Origin: an uncultured Saprospiraceae bacterium
GTDB taxonomy: Bacteria; Bacteroidota; Bacteroidia; Chitinophagales; Saprospiraceae
Direction of reading: 5' to 3'
Assembly (NCBI GenBank): GCA_937924035.1
Contig: CALDTK010000189.1
Span: 1-32,189, forward strand
Length of the DNA stretch: 32,189 nucleotides
Shown here: piece after piece, positions 8,987-18,959 of the stretch
Numbering within the stretch: position 1 is the first letter of the stretch
Layout: the number at the start of each line of letters is the position of its first letter
Position numbers and translations under genes: made by a program
Notes under the pieces: generated by a model
The model's database searches: none
Told to the model about the DNA's origin: nothing
Seen by the model: only the letters and a program-made list of their open reading frames with translations

Positions 8987-10570
8987 TTACTTGTATTGAG
9001 CAGACATCTCGCTCGCAAGAGCCTTAACTTTTTCTAGATCGTCCTTTTCCAACTTTCCTTTTCGGAAGTTTTCGAGAACATCAGGGTGACGTTGCTCCAA
9101 AGTGCTACCGAATAGCTCTTCAAATTCACGAACATTCTGTACAGGTACATCACGTAAAAGGTTATTCGTCGCCAAGTAAATGATTGCAACCTGCTTCTCA
9201 ACCGATACCGGAGAGTACTGTGGTTGAATTAGAACTTGTACGTTACGCTTACCTTTCTCAAGTACGTTTTGTGTCGCTGCATCAAGATCAGAACCGAACT
9301 TGGCAAATGCCTCAAGCTCGCGATACTGTGCTTGATCAAGCTTAAGCGTTCCAGATACCTTCTTCATCGACTTGATCTGAGCAGATCCACCTACACGGCT
9401 TACACTCACACCTACGTTAATCGCTGGACGAACACCTGCGTTGAATAGGTTTGTTTCCAAGAAGATTTGACCGTCTGTAATCGAGATTACGTTAGTCGGG
9501 ATGTATGCTGATACGTCACCTGCTTGCGTCTCAATGATCGGCAATGCAGTCAATGAACCTCCACCTTTTACGATTCCCGCGTCAACGAGACTCTGTGGGA
9601 GATCATTCATGCTACGTGCGATTTCATCGTTTGCGATCACCTTTGCAGCACGCTCTAGGAGACGACTGTGGAGATAGAAAACGTCTCCTGGGTAAGCCTC
9701 ACGGCCTGGAGGACGACGTAGTAGAAGAGAAACCTCACGGTAAGCAACTGCTTGCTTTGAAAGGTCATCAAATACAATTAGTGCAGGGCGGCCAGTATCA
9801 CGGAAGAATTCCCCGATAGCTGCACCAGCAAACGGTGAATAGAACTGAAGTGCCGCTGGATCTGCAGCAGATGCAGCAACGATTACTGTGTAGGCCATTG
9901 CTCCTGATTCCTCAAGACGCTTAGCGATACCTGCTACTGTAGAAGCTTTTTGACCAGATGCTACGTAAATACAGAATACTGGTTCACCACGATCATAAAA
10001 TTCCTTCTGGTTGATGATCGTATCGATTGCAATTGCAGTCTTTCCAGTCTGACGGTCACCAATGATAAGCTCACGTTGGCCACGTCCGATTGGAATCATG
10101 GCGTCAATCGCCTTGATACCCGTTTGAAGTGGCTCGTTTACAGGTTGACGGTAAATAACACCAGGAGCCTTTCGCTCGAGAGGCATTGCATACGTTGTAC
10201 CTGTAATTGGACCTTTACCATCAATCGGCTGGCCAAGTGGATCGACAACACGACCAACATAACCTTCACCTACATTGATAGATGCAATCGTACCTGTACG
10301 CTTAACTTTTGAACCCTCGCGAATACCATCCGCAGGACCAAGAAGTACAACACCTACGTTGTCCTCCTCAAGGTTAAGTACAATCGCCTGAACGCCAGTG
10401 TTGAACTCAACGAGTTCACCTGCTTGCGCTTGAGTAAGTCCATAGACACGAGCGATTCCGTCGCCTACTTGAAGAACGGTTCCGACCTCTTGGAGCTCGG
10501 CTGCGGTCGAAGTGCCGGAGAGTTGCTGCTTGAGAATCCCGGAGATCTCATCTGGTTTTACGCCAACCAT
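8987..10570 (-). CDS. atpA: F1Fo ATP synthase subunit alpha
   Basis: 527 aa; '[19 protein letters not shown]', '[43 protein letters not shown]'. Confidence 0.99.
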   Translation of the reverse strand: MVGVKPDEISGILKQQLSGTSTAAELQEVGTVLQVGDGIARVYGLTQAQAGELVEFNTGVQAIVLNLEEDNVGVVLLGPADGIREGSKVKRTGTIASINVGEGYVGRVVDPLGQPIDGKGPITGTTYAMPLERKAPGVIYRQPVNEPLQTGIKAIDAMIPIGRGQRELIIGDRQTGKTAIAIDTIINQKEFYDRGEPVFCIYVASGQKASTVAGIAKRLEESGAMAYTVIVAASAADPAALQFYSPFAGAAIGEFFRDTGRPALIVFDDLSKQAVAYREVSLLLRRPPGREAYPGDVFYLHSRLLERAAKVIANDEIARSMNDLPQSLVDAGIVKGGGSLTALPIIETQAGDVSAYIPTNVISITDGQIFLETNLFNAGVRPAINVGVSVSRVGGSAQIKSMKKVSGTLKLDQAQYRELEAFAKFGSDLDAATQNVLEKGKRNVQVLIQPQYSPVSVEKQVAIIYLATNNLLRDVPVQNVREFEELFGSTLEQRHPDVLENFRKGKLEKDDLEKVKALASEMSAQYK

Positions 10571-10648
10571 GTTGTTGTTTTTCTACGTTGTGTGTGTTGC
10601 CGAAGCAGACACGAAAGGTTGAATTTGACAGGAGAATAAATCCTTCTA

Positions 10649-11209
10649 TCAAAGGTTCTTTTGGTAAGAGCTGTCAGTAAAGCCTTTTCGCAGCGTATTA
10701 AGCTGATTGGCTACACTGGAATCGAAAAGTTTGTCGCCGACCTCAATAACAAAGCCCCCGAGAATTTCAGGGTCAATGACTAATTCGAGTTCAACGTTCT
10801 CTGTAATTAAGCCTCCTGCGAGCATCTTGGCTTTGATTGCCTCGATTGCTGAAGACTCAAGCGGAGTTGCACTAGTAACCTTAAGCTTGCTTATGCCTTC
10901 TTCAAGGTTGTATTGCTCCATGTATGCATTCGCAATGTCAGGAAGCACTTCTTCTCTTCGCTTGTCAGTGACAATTCGAAAGAATGAAGAAGTCATTTCG
11001 TTGTAATCACCAAAAAGGGCTGCTAGCACTTTTTGCTTTTTATCAGTTGAAACGACTGGACTTTTCAGGAGGGCATGCAAGTCTGCATTTTTCACTGAAG
11101 TCTGAAAATGACGCATGTTATCGGTCACCGCATCTAGACTTCCCTTCTCACGAGCGAGGTCGAGCAGTGATTTCGCGTAACGCGTAGCTATGCGTGTTGA
11201 TGCACTCAT
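10649..11209 (-). CDS. atpH: F1Fo ATP synthase subunit delta (OSCP)
   Basis: 186 aa; 'RIATRYAKSLLDLA', 'PEILGGFVIEVGDKLFDSSVANQLNTLRKGF'; position in operon. Confidence 0.96.
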   Translation of the reverse strand: MSASTRIATRYAKSLLDLAREKGSLDAVTDNMRHFQTSVKNADLHALLKSPVVSTDKKQKVLAALFGDYNEMTSSFFRIVTDKRREEVLPDIANAYMEQYNLEEGISKLKVTSATPLESSAIEAIKAKMLAGGLITENVELELVIDPEILGGFVIEVGDKLFDSSVANQLNTLRKGFTDSSYQKNL

Positions 11210-11721
11210 TAGTTGAGCTTAATCTCGTTGATAAGTGTTTCTGCGTAGGCTGTTTGAGCCGTTGGATCGCTAAGCTGGTTACGCAGAACTTTTTGAGCAA
11301 CATCAACGGCGAGCTGTCCGGCAGAATTCCGAACGTCCATCATTGCCGCTGCGGTTTGTGCTTCGATCTCAACTTTTGCATCAGCGATCATACGTGCAGT
11401 GACCACTTTGGCCTCTTCGCGTGCTTCTTTAAGGATCTGCTCTTTGGCATCCTTTGCTTCACGCATCATTGCTGTGCGTTCTGCTTGTTGATTTTTAAGA
11501 GCAGCTGCGTTTTCAGCTTGAATGCGCGCCATTTCCGCACGTGCTTTCTCTGCTTCTGCGAGTGCGCCATCAATAGACTCCTCACGCTCACGCAATGCTT
11601 TCGCAATAGGCTTGAAGGTGAAGCGGCCGAGTACCAACCATGTAAGAAGGAAGATGATCAACGCCCAAAAAACCATTCCCATGCTTGGAACGATCGGTGA
11701 AAATTCTGCTAAAAAGAGCAT
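11209..11721 (-). CDS. atpF: F1Fo ATP synthase subunit b
   Basis: 170 aa; single N-terminal TM then long coiled coil 'KPIAKALREREESIDGALAEAEKARAEM'; stop overlaps atpH start. Confidence 0.96.
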   Translation of the reverse strand: MLFLAEFSPIVPSMGMVFWALIIFLLTWLVLGRFTFKPIAKALREREESIDGALAEAEKARAEMARIQAENAAALKNQQAERTAMMREAKDAKEQILKEAREEAKVVTARMIADAKVEIEAQTAAAMMDVRNSAGQLAVDVAQKVLRNQLSDPTAQTAYAETLINEIKLN

Positions 11722-11800
11722 AAGAGATGCTTCGTTATAGTTGTGCTTTCGCTAAAACCCAGATTTCGCTTTCCGCGAGAAACTGGAACTTGTTGAGGAA

Positions 11801-11837
11801 GCACCGGGCTGCGGCCAATCGCCTCGACACCCGGTGC
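11801..11837 (-). promoter_or_regulatory. Intercistronic stem-loop between atpE and atpF
   Basis: GCACCGGG ... CCCGGTGC perfect 8-bp arms, no following U-run. Confidence 0.55.
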
Positions 11838-11849
11838 TAGTTCGTTCAA

Positions 11850-11863
11850 TCGGAGTACTCCGA
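11850..11863. promoter_or_regulatory. 14-bp perfect palindrome TCGGAGTACTCCGA in atpE-atpF spacer
   Basis: Read directly. Confidence 0.5.
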
Positions 11864-11865
11864 GT

Positions 11866-12118
<253 letters not shown>

Positions 12119-13426
12119 TTATGCTGGCACATTAGGAGCGTGCTCCTCGCCGTGGTCAGCATGATGGTGCTCCTCAACTGCTGTACCGATGTACAGCGCG
12201 CTAAGTAGCGTGAAAATAAATGCTTGTAGAAAGGCAACGAACAACTCGAGGATGTTCATAACCAATGTAAATGGTACTGCAATCAGTGCTCCGACGGTAG
12301 AGCCACTAACACTTGCACCGTTATCTCCGAATTGGAAAATCAATCCAATCAAACTCAAGATGATAATGTGTCCCGCAGAGATGTTTGCAAACAGACGAAT
12401 CATTAAGGTAAAAGGCTTAATGAAAATGCCAAGAAACTCAATAACTGCCATTACTGGCTTCAATAAGAGTGGCACACCTGGCATCCAGAAAATGTGTCCC
12501 CAGTAATCCTTATTACCACTAAGGTTGACCACAAAGAATGTGACTACGGCCAATGCGCAAGTCAACGCTATATTCCCTGTTGCATTTGCTCCAAACGGTG
12601 CAATTGGAATCAAACCAAACAGGTTGACAATCAAAATAAAGAAAAAGAGTGTTGCCAAGTATGGAAAGTACTTCTCCCATTTAGGTCCGATCATTTCCTT
12701 CGCGATATCATCACGTATAAAAAGGATGATGGGTTCAAAGAAGCTTTGGATACCCTTGGGAGCTCGTCCTTGGTTTTTCTTGTACCCACTGCGAACAGCT
12801 CCAAAAATCAAAGCGAACACAAGCATCGCCATCAACATGGTTGCAACGTTCTTTGTGATCGAAAAGTCAATCCAGTTGAAGTTTGTACCGTCTAATAAGG
12901 ATGCTGCATTCGCTACAGCATATGCCTTTCCTCCACTCAATACCTTGAGGTTGTCGTCGTGTGCATCAACCTTATCGTAACTGCTAACTGAAGCTCGGGC
13001 TGCAGGATCACTTAAGCGACGAAGTACTCCATGGTCCAAGAAATAGCCATTGATCACTTTATTAGCGTGGTGTCCGCCTGCGTGAGCATTATTATCATGA
13101 CCTTTCTCGGCGGGATGGGCTTCATGATCATGGCCTTCATGTCCATGACCAGCATGATCGTCGTGCGCAGGTGCCGCATGGCTTTCGCCATGTCCGTAAA
13201 AATCGCTCGACAGTCCGAAATGGAATCCATCCGTCTTGCTCCAAGCAATAATTGGTAGTGGAATATGAATGTCACCCCAAAAGTGAAATTCATTCGCATC
13301 AGAGATGTGGTGCATTACCTGAGCACCATAATCCACATCTTCTCCTTCGCCAGAAGCGTGAACAGGAGTGGCTATCGTAAATACTACGAAAGCAGTTAAC
13401 AGAATGGAAAACAGACGGTTGAGCAT
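12119..13426 (-). CDS. atpB: F1Fo ATP synthase subunit a, with signal-peptide-like N-terminus and His-rich periplasmic insertion
   Basis: 435 aa; C-terminal subunit a core 'IKPFTLMIRLFANISAGHIIILSLIGLIF' and 'FVAFLQAFIFTLLSALYIG'. Confidence 0.96.
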   Translation of the reverse strand: MLNRLFSILLTAFVVFTIATPVHASGEGEDVDYGAQVMHHISDANEFHFWGDIHIPLPIIAWSKTDGFHFGLSSDFYGHGESHAAPAHDDHAGHGHEGHDHEAHPAEKGHDNNAHAGGHHANKVINGYFLDHGVLRRLSDPAARASVSSYDKVDAHDDNLKVLSGGKAYAVANAASLLDGTNFNWIDFSITKNVATMLMAMLVFALIFGAVRSGYKKNQGRAPKGIQSFFEPIILFIRDDIAKEMIGPKWEKYFPYLATLFFFILIVNLFGLIPIAPFGANATGNIALTCALAVVTFFVVNLSGNKDYWGHIFWMPGVPLLLKPVMAVIEFLGIFIKPFTLMIRLFANISAGHIIILSLIGLIFQFGDNGASVSGSTVGALIAVPFTLVMNILELFVAFLQAFIFTLLSALYIGTAVEEHHHADHGEEHAPNVPA

Positions 13427-13660
13427 GCCGGAGTGCCTAAAGGCGTTTCAAATCGGCGGCAAAAATACGCAGCTTTATGTTCCTATCCTACCCTTCTTTG
13501 TAGACAAAAGCAATTGAATTCGTTTAGAGACACTCAAAGTGGAAAAATTGCTCCTTTTTATGTAGCGAAATTGGGTCTTTAGAAAGGCGTCGCAAGTTTT
13601 GGCGTACTGCTCCAAATGCCCTACAGCAAAGCATTTCAAACGGCCTTGGGCAAGAGTAGG

Positions 13661-15007
13661 TTAAAAATACTGGCCAAAACCCAGTACGAAGCCTCTTTGC
13701 TCAGCATTTGTCACATCAAGACCATAATCTAACCGCAACACCGCATTTTTAGCTTTAGCACTGATGATTCTTAGTCCTCCTCCAACAAATTGACGAAATG
13801 TCGAGCCATTCGTCAATTCAATTAAAGGTCCTCCAGGTGACCTCCAAGTGCCTAAGTCTGAGAAACCCACTGCTTGCGCTGAAAAATTACCACGACGGTC
13901 CTTCCAAACCAAATGACGGTATTCGAGATTTAGAACTGCTTGCGCCGAACCTCTATCGACACGATTTCCACTTCCTCTAATGTTAAGCTGACTATCCAAT
14001 ACAAAAGGTGCAAAAGGGCTGTCCCTATTTGTGGCTAAACCAAGCCTCAATCTACTCGCCCAATTGCCTCGTCTTCCTATAAGTCCAAAACGAAGAAACT
14101 CGTGCCAAGCAATCAAAAATGGTTCTTGATTCGTATTCAGTACCACTTGTGATATCGTACTGTTGAACGACCCTGAAACACGCTCACTCAGGTAATTTCT
14201 GCGATCAATTTGGTGCCCCACCTTCAACAACAATTTATTGACACTTAAGAAAACCGGAGCACCTAAACTCTCATCAGGCTCATCAAGTAGTGAAAACTCT
14301 TCTCTAAAAAAGGTAGCTCCAACATTCAAGTTATGCCTAGGCTGAAGCCGGTAGCTAGACCCTAGAGACACATTTTGATTGATGTACAAGTAATTGGCCG
14401 GACCACTATTAAAGTATACAGGTTCTTCAGCCGCGTACCTCCTCACCTCAGCGCTAATTCCGTATCGAGAATTATTTATCGACGGATTTTTAAAAGCTAG
14501 AAGGAAATTGTGTTCCCCTTGGATGTTCTGATAAAATGCCATCAACTCTTGACCTTTACCAAAAAGGTGTTGATCATTTATCCCAATCAAAAAGTGGACA
14601 TTGCCTTTCACCCCACCAAAGCCAAACAAAGGCGAAAGCGTTCGAGCTTCAACCATTTCCCAATGAACGTGATAATTCACTTTACCATCTACGGTCATTT
14701 TATGTACCGTATGGCTTGCTCCTTGAATGGGTGGCAAGTTGACCAAGTTTTGCCGAAAGGCCAATAATGAGACGCTATCAAATACTGAGCTTTCAATATT
14801 CCAGAGCAGTGTGTCCGTATGACTAGAGAGCTCAACGTTCTCTAAATTAATCGACAGATAGCTTAATTGGGTGCGCTTCAGCCCCTCAAACGTCAAGGTC
14901 GTTTGTGCACTACTCAAAACTCCAGTCAGCAGGAAAATACCAAGAACAGTTAGCCTTCTTGAGAATAGCCAGATGTTACTTTGGAGGTGAGAATACACGT
15001 GGGGCAT
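13661..15007 (-). CDS. BamA/TamA-like outer-membrane beta-barrel protein (surface antigen family)
   Basis: 448 aa; signal-like N-terminus; barrel-like alternating strands ('NLNVGATFFREEFSLL', 'LNIRGSGNRVDRGSAQAVLNLEYRHLVW', 'GGGLRIISAKAKNAVLRLDYGLDV') and terminal aromatic 'FVLGFGQYF'. Confidence 0.7.
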   Translation of the reverse strand: MPHVYSHLQSNIWLFSRRLTVLGIFLLTGVLSSAQTTLTFEGLKRTQLSYLSINLENVELSSHTDTLLWNIESSVFDSVSLLAFRQNLVNLPPIQGASHTVHKMTVDGKVNYHVHWEMVEARTLSPLFGFGGVKGNVHFLIGINDQHLFGKGQELMAFYQNIQGEHNFLLAFKNPSINNSRYGISAEVRRYAAEEPVYFNSGPANYLYINQNVSLGSSYRLQPRHNLNVGATFFREEFSLLDEPDESLGAPVFLSVNKLLLKVGHQIDRRNYLSERVSGSFNSTISQVVLNTNQEPFLIAWHEFLRFGLIGRRGNWASRLRLGLATNRDSPFAPFVLDSQLNIRGSGNRVDRGSAQAVLNLEYRHLVWKDRRGNFSAQAVGFSDLGTWRSPGGPLIELTNGSTFRQFVGGGLRIISAKAKNAVLRLDYGLDVTNAEQRGFVLGFGQYF

Positions 15008-15040
15008 TTTTAAAGGTAGAGCTGTAGAACATTTGAAAGG

Positions 15041-16624
15041 CTAGAGGTTGAACCTCAATCCCAAATTCACAGTTGTCGCCGAGCCCTCAACATCACTAAT
15101 AAAGGTATTACTGAAGCTCGTCGCTAGAACTTCCACCTCAAACTTTGGTGTGATTTGATACTTAGCTCCTGCTCCTACTTGAGTGAAATAACTGAAATCA
15201 GTTTGCCAAAAAGGACTGTACGAACCTAGTGCGTAAAATGTTGTTTTAGGATTCGGGAAAAAGCTAAAAATGCCTGTAACTGGTGTAGAGGTGCGATTGC
15301 TCCTTCCATTATCTGCACTTCCAATGTCTTCGATTATAAAATCTAATTCGGTAAATACTGAGAACCTATTTCCAATACTAAAATCATTGAAAAACTGAGT
15401 AATCCAAGTATCACCATCAAAGTCAATAAAGCGTTGACCGTCACGCGATCCGCTTGCATCCTCTTGGGTTGAAATAAGGTATTGACTCTCTATCGAAAAA
15501 TTAGAGAGCTTTTTGAAAGGAGCAATTCTAATCCTTGGACCAAAACCTGTGATTCCTTGGCGGAATACACTATTCTCACTTGGCGAACCTAGTACTGCAA
15601 GATTATTCGCTTCTCCTGATTCGTCATATCGTACTCGTCGGTAGCGGCCAGCTATCCCTACATTAATACGATCGGTTAGGCCATAGAGCGCGCTCAACGA
15701 TGTAGTATTAAAACTCGCTCGCTCACCTGCGGCGTCTTGTGAGTAGAGATTATTGAACAGCTTGACCTCATAGGTTCCTTTTGCCACAGTAGAACTTACT
15801 ACGTAACGAAAAGCATTTGCGCTAGAAGCTGCTGAATTAGCAATTCCACGATTGCCTTGAGTATTACTGAGATTTAATTGACTTGATTTCAAATTATTGA
15901 CTGTGCTAGATCTCTCATTGATCGACCAGTTGTAATCATAGTATCCAAGTTTAGTATTTAAGTCGAGCTTAGTCGATTTGTGTTCGTTAATAAAAGCAAG
16001 CACTGCTTTTTTACTTCCTCCAAAATCAGCAGCATACCAGTTGAATATTTGTGACAGCTCAACCCCTGAGGTTGAAATCTTCAAGAAATCTTGATCGTCG
16101 ACTGCACGCTTTGTCTGTGCATCAAGTTGAGCGTCCAAGGTGCTGGGCGAGTAAATTTTGTTAATTATTGGAGGGCAGTCTAATGCCCCACATACAAGTA
16201 CAAAGTGAAGCCGCGGATCATCGTATTCTTTGATCAAATACTCTTTTTCCAAGGTGTTCAATGAAATATTCTTACCAGCTACAATAACTTTTTTTGCGTC
16301 GAAAAAATTACTAATGTCAATAACTGAAGCGACCGGATAGTTCTCTAAGATCTGATCAATAACCAAGAGGTTATAGGCATTAATAAGGTAAGCCTTCCGC
16401 ACTTGCGGAGAGAGATTCGCTAAATCAATCTGCGCAATCTGCTCGACGATCGGTGCCAATGTCCCAGCACTTTTAAGAGCAGCATAGTCGACAAGCCCGT
16501 CTTTGACATGGGTTTTGAGCAATGTATTACTAGCCTCATTGAAAGATTGAAGCTGATTATTCTGGGCAGTACTGAGGCCAGTCAAAAGGGTAAAAACGAG
16601 AGTGAAGAGCGAAAACTTGAACAT
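15041..16624 (-). CDS. DUF547 domain protein with C-terminal outer-membrane-type barrel
   Basis: 527 aa; signal peptide; N-terminal DUF547-like 'VDYAALK...KAYLINAYNLLVIDQILENYPVASV...LNTLEKEYLIKEYDDPRLHFVLVCGALDCPPI'; C-terminal ~260 aa porin-like ending 'TTVNLGLRFNL'. Confidence 0.75.
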   Translation of the reverse strand: MFKFSLFTLVFTLLTGLSTAQNNQLQSFNEASNTLLKTHVKDGLVDYAALKSAGTLAPIVEQIAQIDLANLSPQVRKAYLINAYNLLVIDQILENYPVASVIDISNFFDAKKVIVAGKNISLNTLEKEYLIKEYDDPRLHFVLVCGALDCPPIINKIYSPSTLDAQLDAQTKRAVDDQDFLKISTSGVELSQIFNWYAADFGGSKKAVLAFINEHKSTKLDLNTKLGYYDYNWSINERSSTVNNLKSSQLNLSNTQGNRGIANSAASSANAFRYVVSSTVAKGTYEVKLFNNLYSQDAAGERASFNTTSLSALYGLTDRINVGIAGRYRRVRYDESGEANNLAVLGSPSENSVFRQGITGFGPRIRIAPFKKLSNFSIESQYLISTQEDASGSRDGQRFIDFDGDTWITQFFNDFSIGNRFSVFTELDFIIEDIGSADNGRSNRTSTPVTGIFSFFPNPKTTFYALGSYSPFWQTDFSYFTQVGAGAKYQITPKFEVEVLATSFSNTFISDVEGSATTVNLGLRFNL

Positions 16625-16821
16625 GATAAAATCTTTACAGGGTTTAGAAGCAAAACGGTTGCTTCCTCTATAGCAAATTTGAAGGCTTCAAGAGGCTATT
16701 GCTTTATCCGATCTTCCTTCTGACTTACCCATTTTTCCTCAATTTTGGGCCTCAAGCCTTATTTGAAGATGCAGAACGCTTAAAAATTGGTTGACCAACT
16801 GTATTGGAGTAGTTTTACTTT

Positions 16822-17718
16822 ATGCTTAGTAAGACTTGTGCGATTACCGGCTGCAACTCTGGTATAGGCCTGGTAGCAAGTCTTGAATTGGCCCGACAGG
16901 GATATGAGCTGTTTATGCTCATGCGTAAAAGCGATAAATCTGAAAAGGCTTATCAGCAAGTCTATGCCGCTGCAGATGGGGGAAGGGTCCATTATATTCC
17001 AGTCGATTTAAGCTCGATGACAGGCACACTGGCTGCCGCGAAACAGGTTTTGGCGAAAGCTGAAAAGCTAGACTTGCTCATAAACAACGCAGGCTTGCTG
17101 TCAAGGAAGGAACAACGTACTTCGGAAGGCCTAGAGCTTACTCTTGCTGTGAATTATTTTGCGCCAGTGGTTCTTACTCGTGCACTTTTACCACTTCTCC
17201 GATCGGCAAATTCTGCAAGAATCGTAAACGTTAGTTCCGCAATGTCTAAACGAGGGAAACTCTTTCATCAAGACAATTTCGAACAGGTTCCTTTTTCAGG
17301 TTTTAGCGCCTATGCAAATTCCAAATTGCTGATTAATTACTTCACCTACTCCCTTTCCAAATGCTGTGAGGGTGGTCCAATTGTCGCTAATTGCTTGCAC
17401 CCTGGAGCAGTGAATACAGGTGTTTTCCGTAGTTACCCTAAATGGATAGTCAATATTCTTGGACGCTTTCTGCTTACGCCAAAACAAGGTGCCCAACACC
17501 TGCTACTTCCTGCCACCAACCCGTCCTTAAATCATTACAAAGGAGAAATAGCCAAGAAGATATCAGGCGTCTACTTCAATAAGTCTAAAGCGATTGAATT
17601 GTCCAAAATCATCGAAAGCAAAGAAGTAGCCATGAAGGTATGGGAGCAAACGGAAGTAATTTTAAGCCAAATACTGGGCATGGAAAGTCTACTAAAAATG
17701 TCGTACGCTGAGGCGTAG
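16822..17718 (+). CDS. Short-chain dehydrogenase/reductase (retinol dehydrogenase-like)
   Basis: 298 aa; 'AITGCNSGIGLVASLELARQG', 'LLINNAGLL', 'RIVNVSSAMS', 'YANSKLL'. Confidence 0.93.
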   Translation: MLSKTCAITGCNSGIGLVASLELARQGYELFMLMRKSDKSEKAYQQVYAAADGGRVHYIPVDLSSMTGTLAAAKQVLAKAEKLDLLINNAGLLSRKEQRTSEGLELTLAVNYFAPVVLTRALLPLLRSANSARIVNVSSAMSKRGKLFHQDNFEQVPFSGFSAYANSKLLINYFTYSLSKCCEGGPIVANCLHPGAVNTGVFRSYPKWIVNILGRFLLTPKQGAQHLLLPATNPSLNHYKGEIAKKISGVYFNKSKAIELSKIIESKEVAMKVWEQTEVILSQILGMESLLKMSYAEA

Positions 17719-17729
17719 TTTGCCCGTCC

Positions 17730-18929
17730 ATGTCTACCCTTTTCACTACCCCTCGCACAAAAAAGCTCCGTCCTGCAATTCAAGCTTATTTAGATGAGCA
17801 CATATTGCAAAATGAATTAGAATGGCTGAAACAGCCTTTCGGAGAGCTGGAGTCAATGCTCCGAACGCATAAACAAGCTATGCAAAAGCTTGGCGTTTGG
17901 AATCTCTACCATAGTGCTGAGCATGGCGGACCTGGACTTTCACTCACAGAAGTCGCCCAAGTAGGAGAAACACTCGGGCAGACTGTATTTGGTTTGTTTC
18001 TCTGTAATGCTCAAGCTCCCGATGCGGGTAACCTTGAATTGCTTCTTAAATATGCAAACGCTGATCTTCAAGAGCGTTTCGTAGCTCCAATGTTAGCGGG
18101 TGAAATGAGAAGTTGTTTTGGAATGACAGAACCAGACCTTGCTGGGAGTAATCCTGTGCGTATGCACACAACAGCTGTGCAAGAAGGCGACAACTATATT
18201 ATCAACGGACGTAAATGGTTCACCACCGGTGCCGATGGAGCACGTCTTTGCATAGTTATGGCAATTACAAATCCTGAAGCTGAAAAACCTCATCACCGAG
18301 CTAGTATGATTGTGGTACCCACCGATACAGAAGGGTTTTGCCGAGAGCGAAACATCTCTATCATGGGGCACGATGGTTCAGGTTGGTTGAGCCACTCGGA
18401 AGTAACCTTCACAAATGTCCGGGTACCGATTTCAAATCGTTTGGGAGGAGAAGGCCAAGGCTTTCTTCTCGCACAAGAGCGTCTTGGACCAGGCCGAATT
18501 CACCATTGTATGCGTTGGATAGGAATGGCCGAACGAAGCTTTCAAATGATGGTAAATCGTGCGGCCGGACGAGAATTATCTGACGGCATCATGCTAGGTG
18601 ATAAGCAGATGGTTCAGTCTTGGATAGCTGAAAGTAGAGCCGAAATAGATGCTTCTCGTCTACTTGTCCTTCATACAGCGCATGCCATTGAGACGCAAGG
18701 AGCGAAGGCTGCCCGGGATCAAATTAGTATTATCAAATTCACTGTTGCTGGAATGCTAAATCGTGTAGTCGATCGTGCCATTCAAGTACATGGTGGCCTT
18801 GGTGTTACGGATGATACAATACTCTCCTTCCTCTATCGGGAAGAGCGTGCTGCAAGGATCTACGATGGGACGGATGAAACCCATAAAGCTTCATTGGCCA
18901 AAAGAATTCTTAGAAAAGCAAGGCACTAG
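17730..18929 (+). CDS. Acyl-CoA dehydrogenase (ACAD10/11-like)
   Basis: 399 aa; 'CFGMTEPDLAGSNP', 'INGRKWFTTGA', 'FLLAQERLGPGRIHHCMRWIG', 'AIQVHGGLGVTDD', 'RIYDGTDETHKASLAKRIL'. Confidence 0.93.
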   Translation: MSTLFTTPRTKKLRPAIQAYLDEHILQNELEWLKQPFGELESMLRTHKQAMQKLGVWNLYHSAEHGGPGLSLTEVAQVGETLGQTVFGLFLCNAQAPDAGNLELLLKYANADLQERFVAPMLAGEMRSCFGMTEPDLAGSNPVRMHTTAVQEGDNYIINGRKWFTTGADGARLCIVMAITNPEAEKPHHRASMIVVPTDTEGFCRERNISIMGHDGSGWLSHSEVTFTNVRVPISNRLGGEGQGFLLAQERLGPGRIHHCMRWIGMAERSFQMMVNRAAGRELSDGIMLGDKQMVQSWIAESRAEIDASRLLVLHTAHAIETQGAKAARDQISIIKFTVAGMLNRVVDRAIQVHGGLGVTDDTILSFLYREERAARIYDGTDETHKASLAKRILRKARH

Positions 18930-18959
18930 GTAATTCATCACAACGGCTACCTTACCGCC

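Noticed and set aside
9950-10312. 120-aa plus-strand ORF inside atpA
   Set aside because: Antisense to a conserved, full-length atpA frame; composition is a codon-complement artefact.
11194-11700. 168-aa plus-strand ORF antisense to atpF
   Set aside because: Lies fully opposite the clear atpF coding frame; Cys/His-rich translation typical of antisense reading.
12494-13258. Several overlapping plus-strand ORFs antisense to atpB
   Set aside because: Opposite the conserved AtpB frame; no family resemblance.
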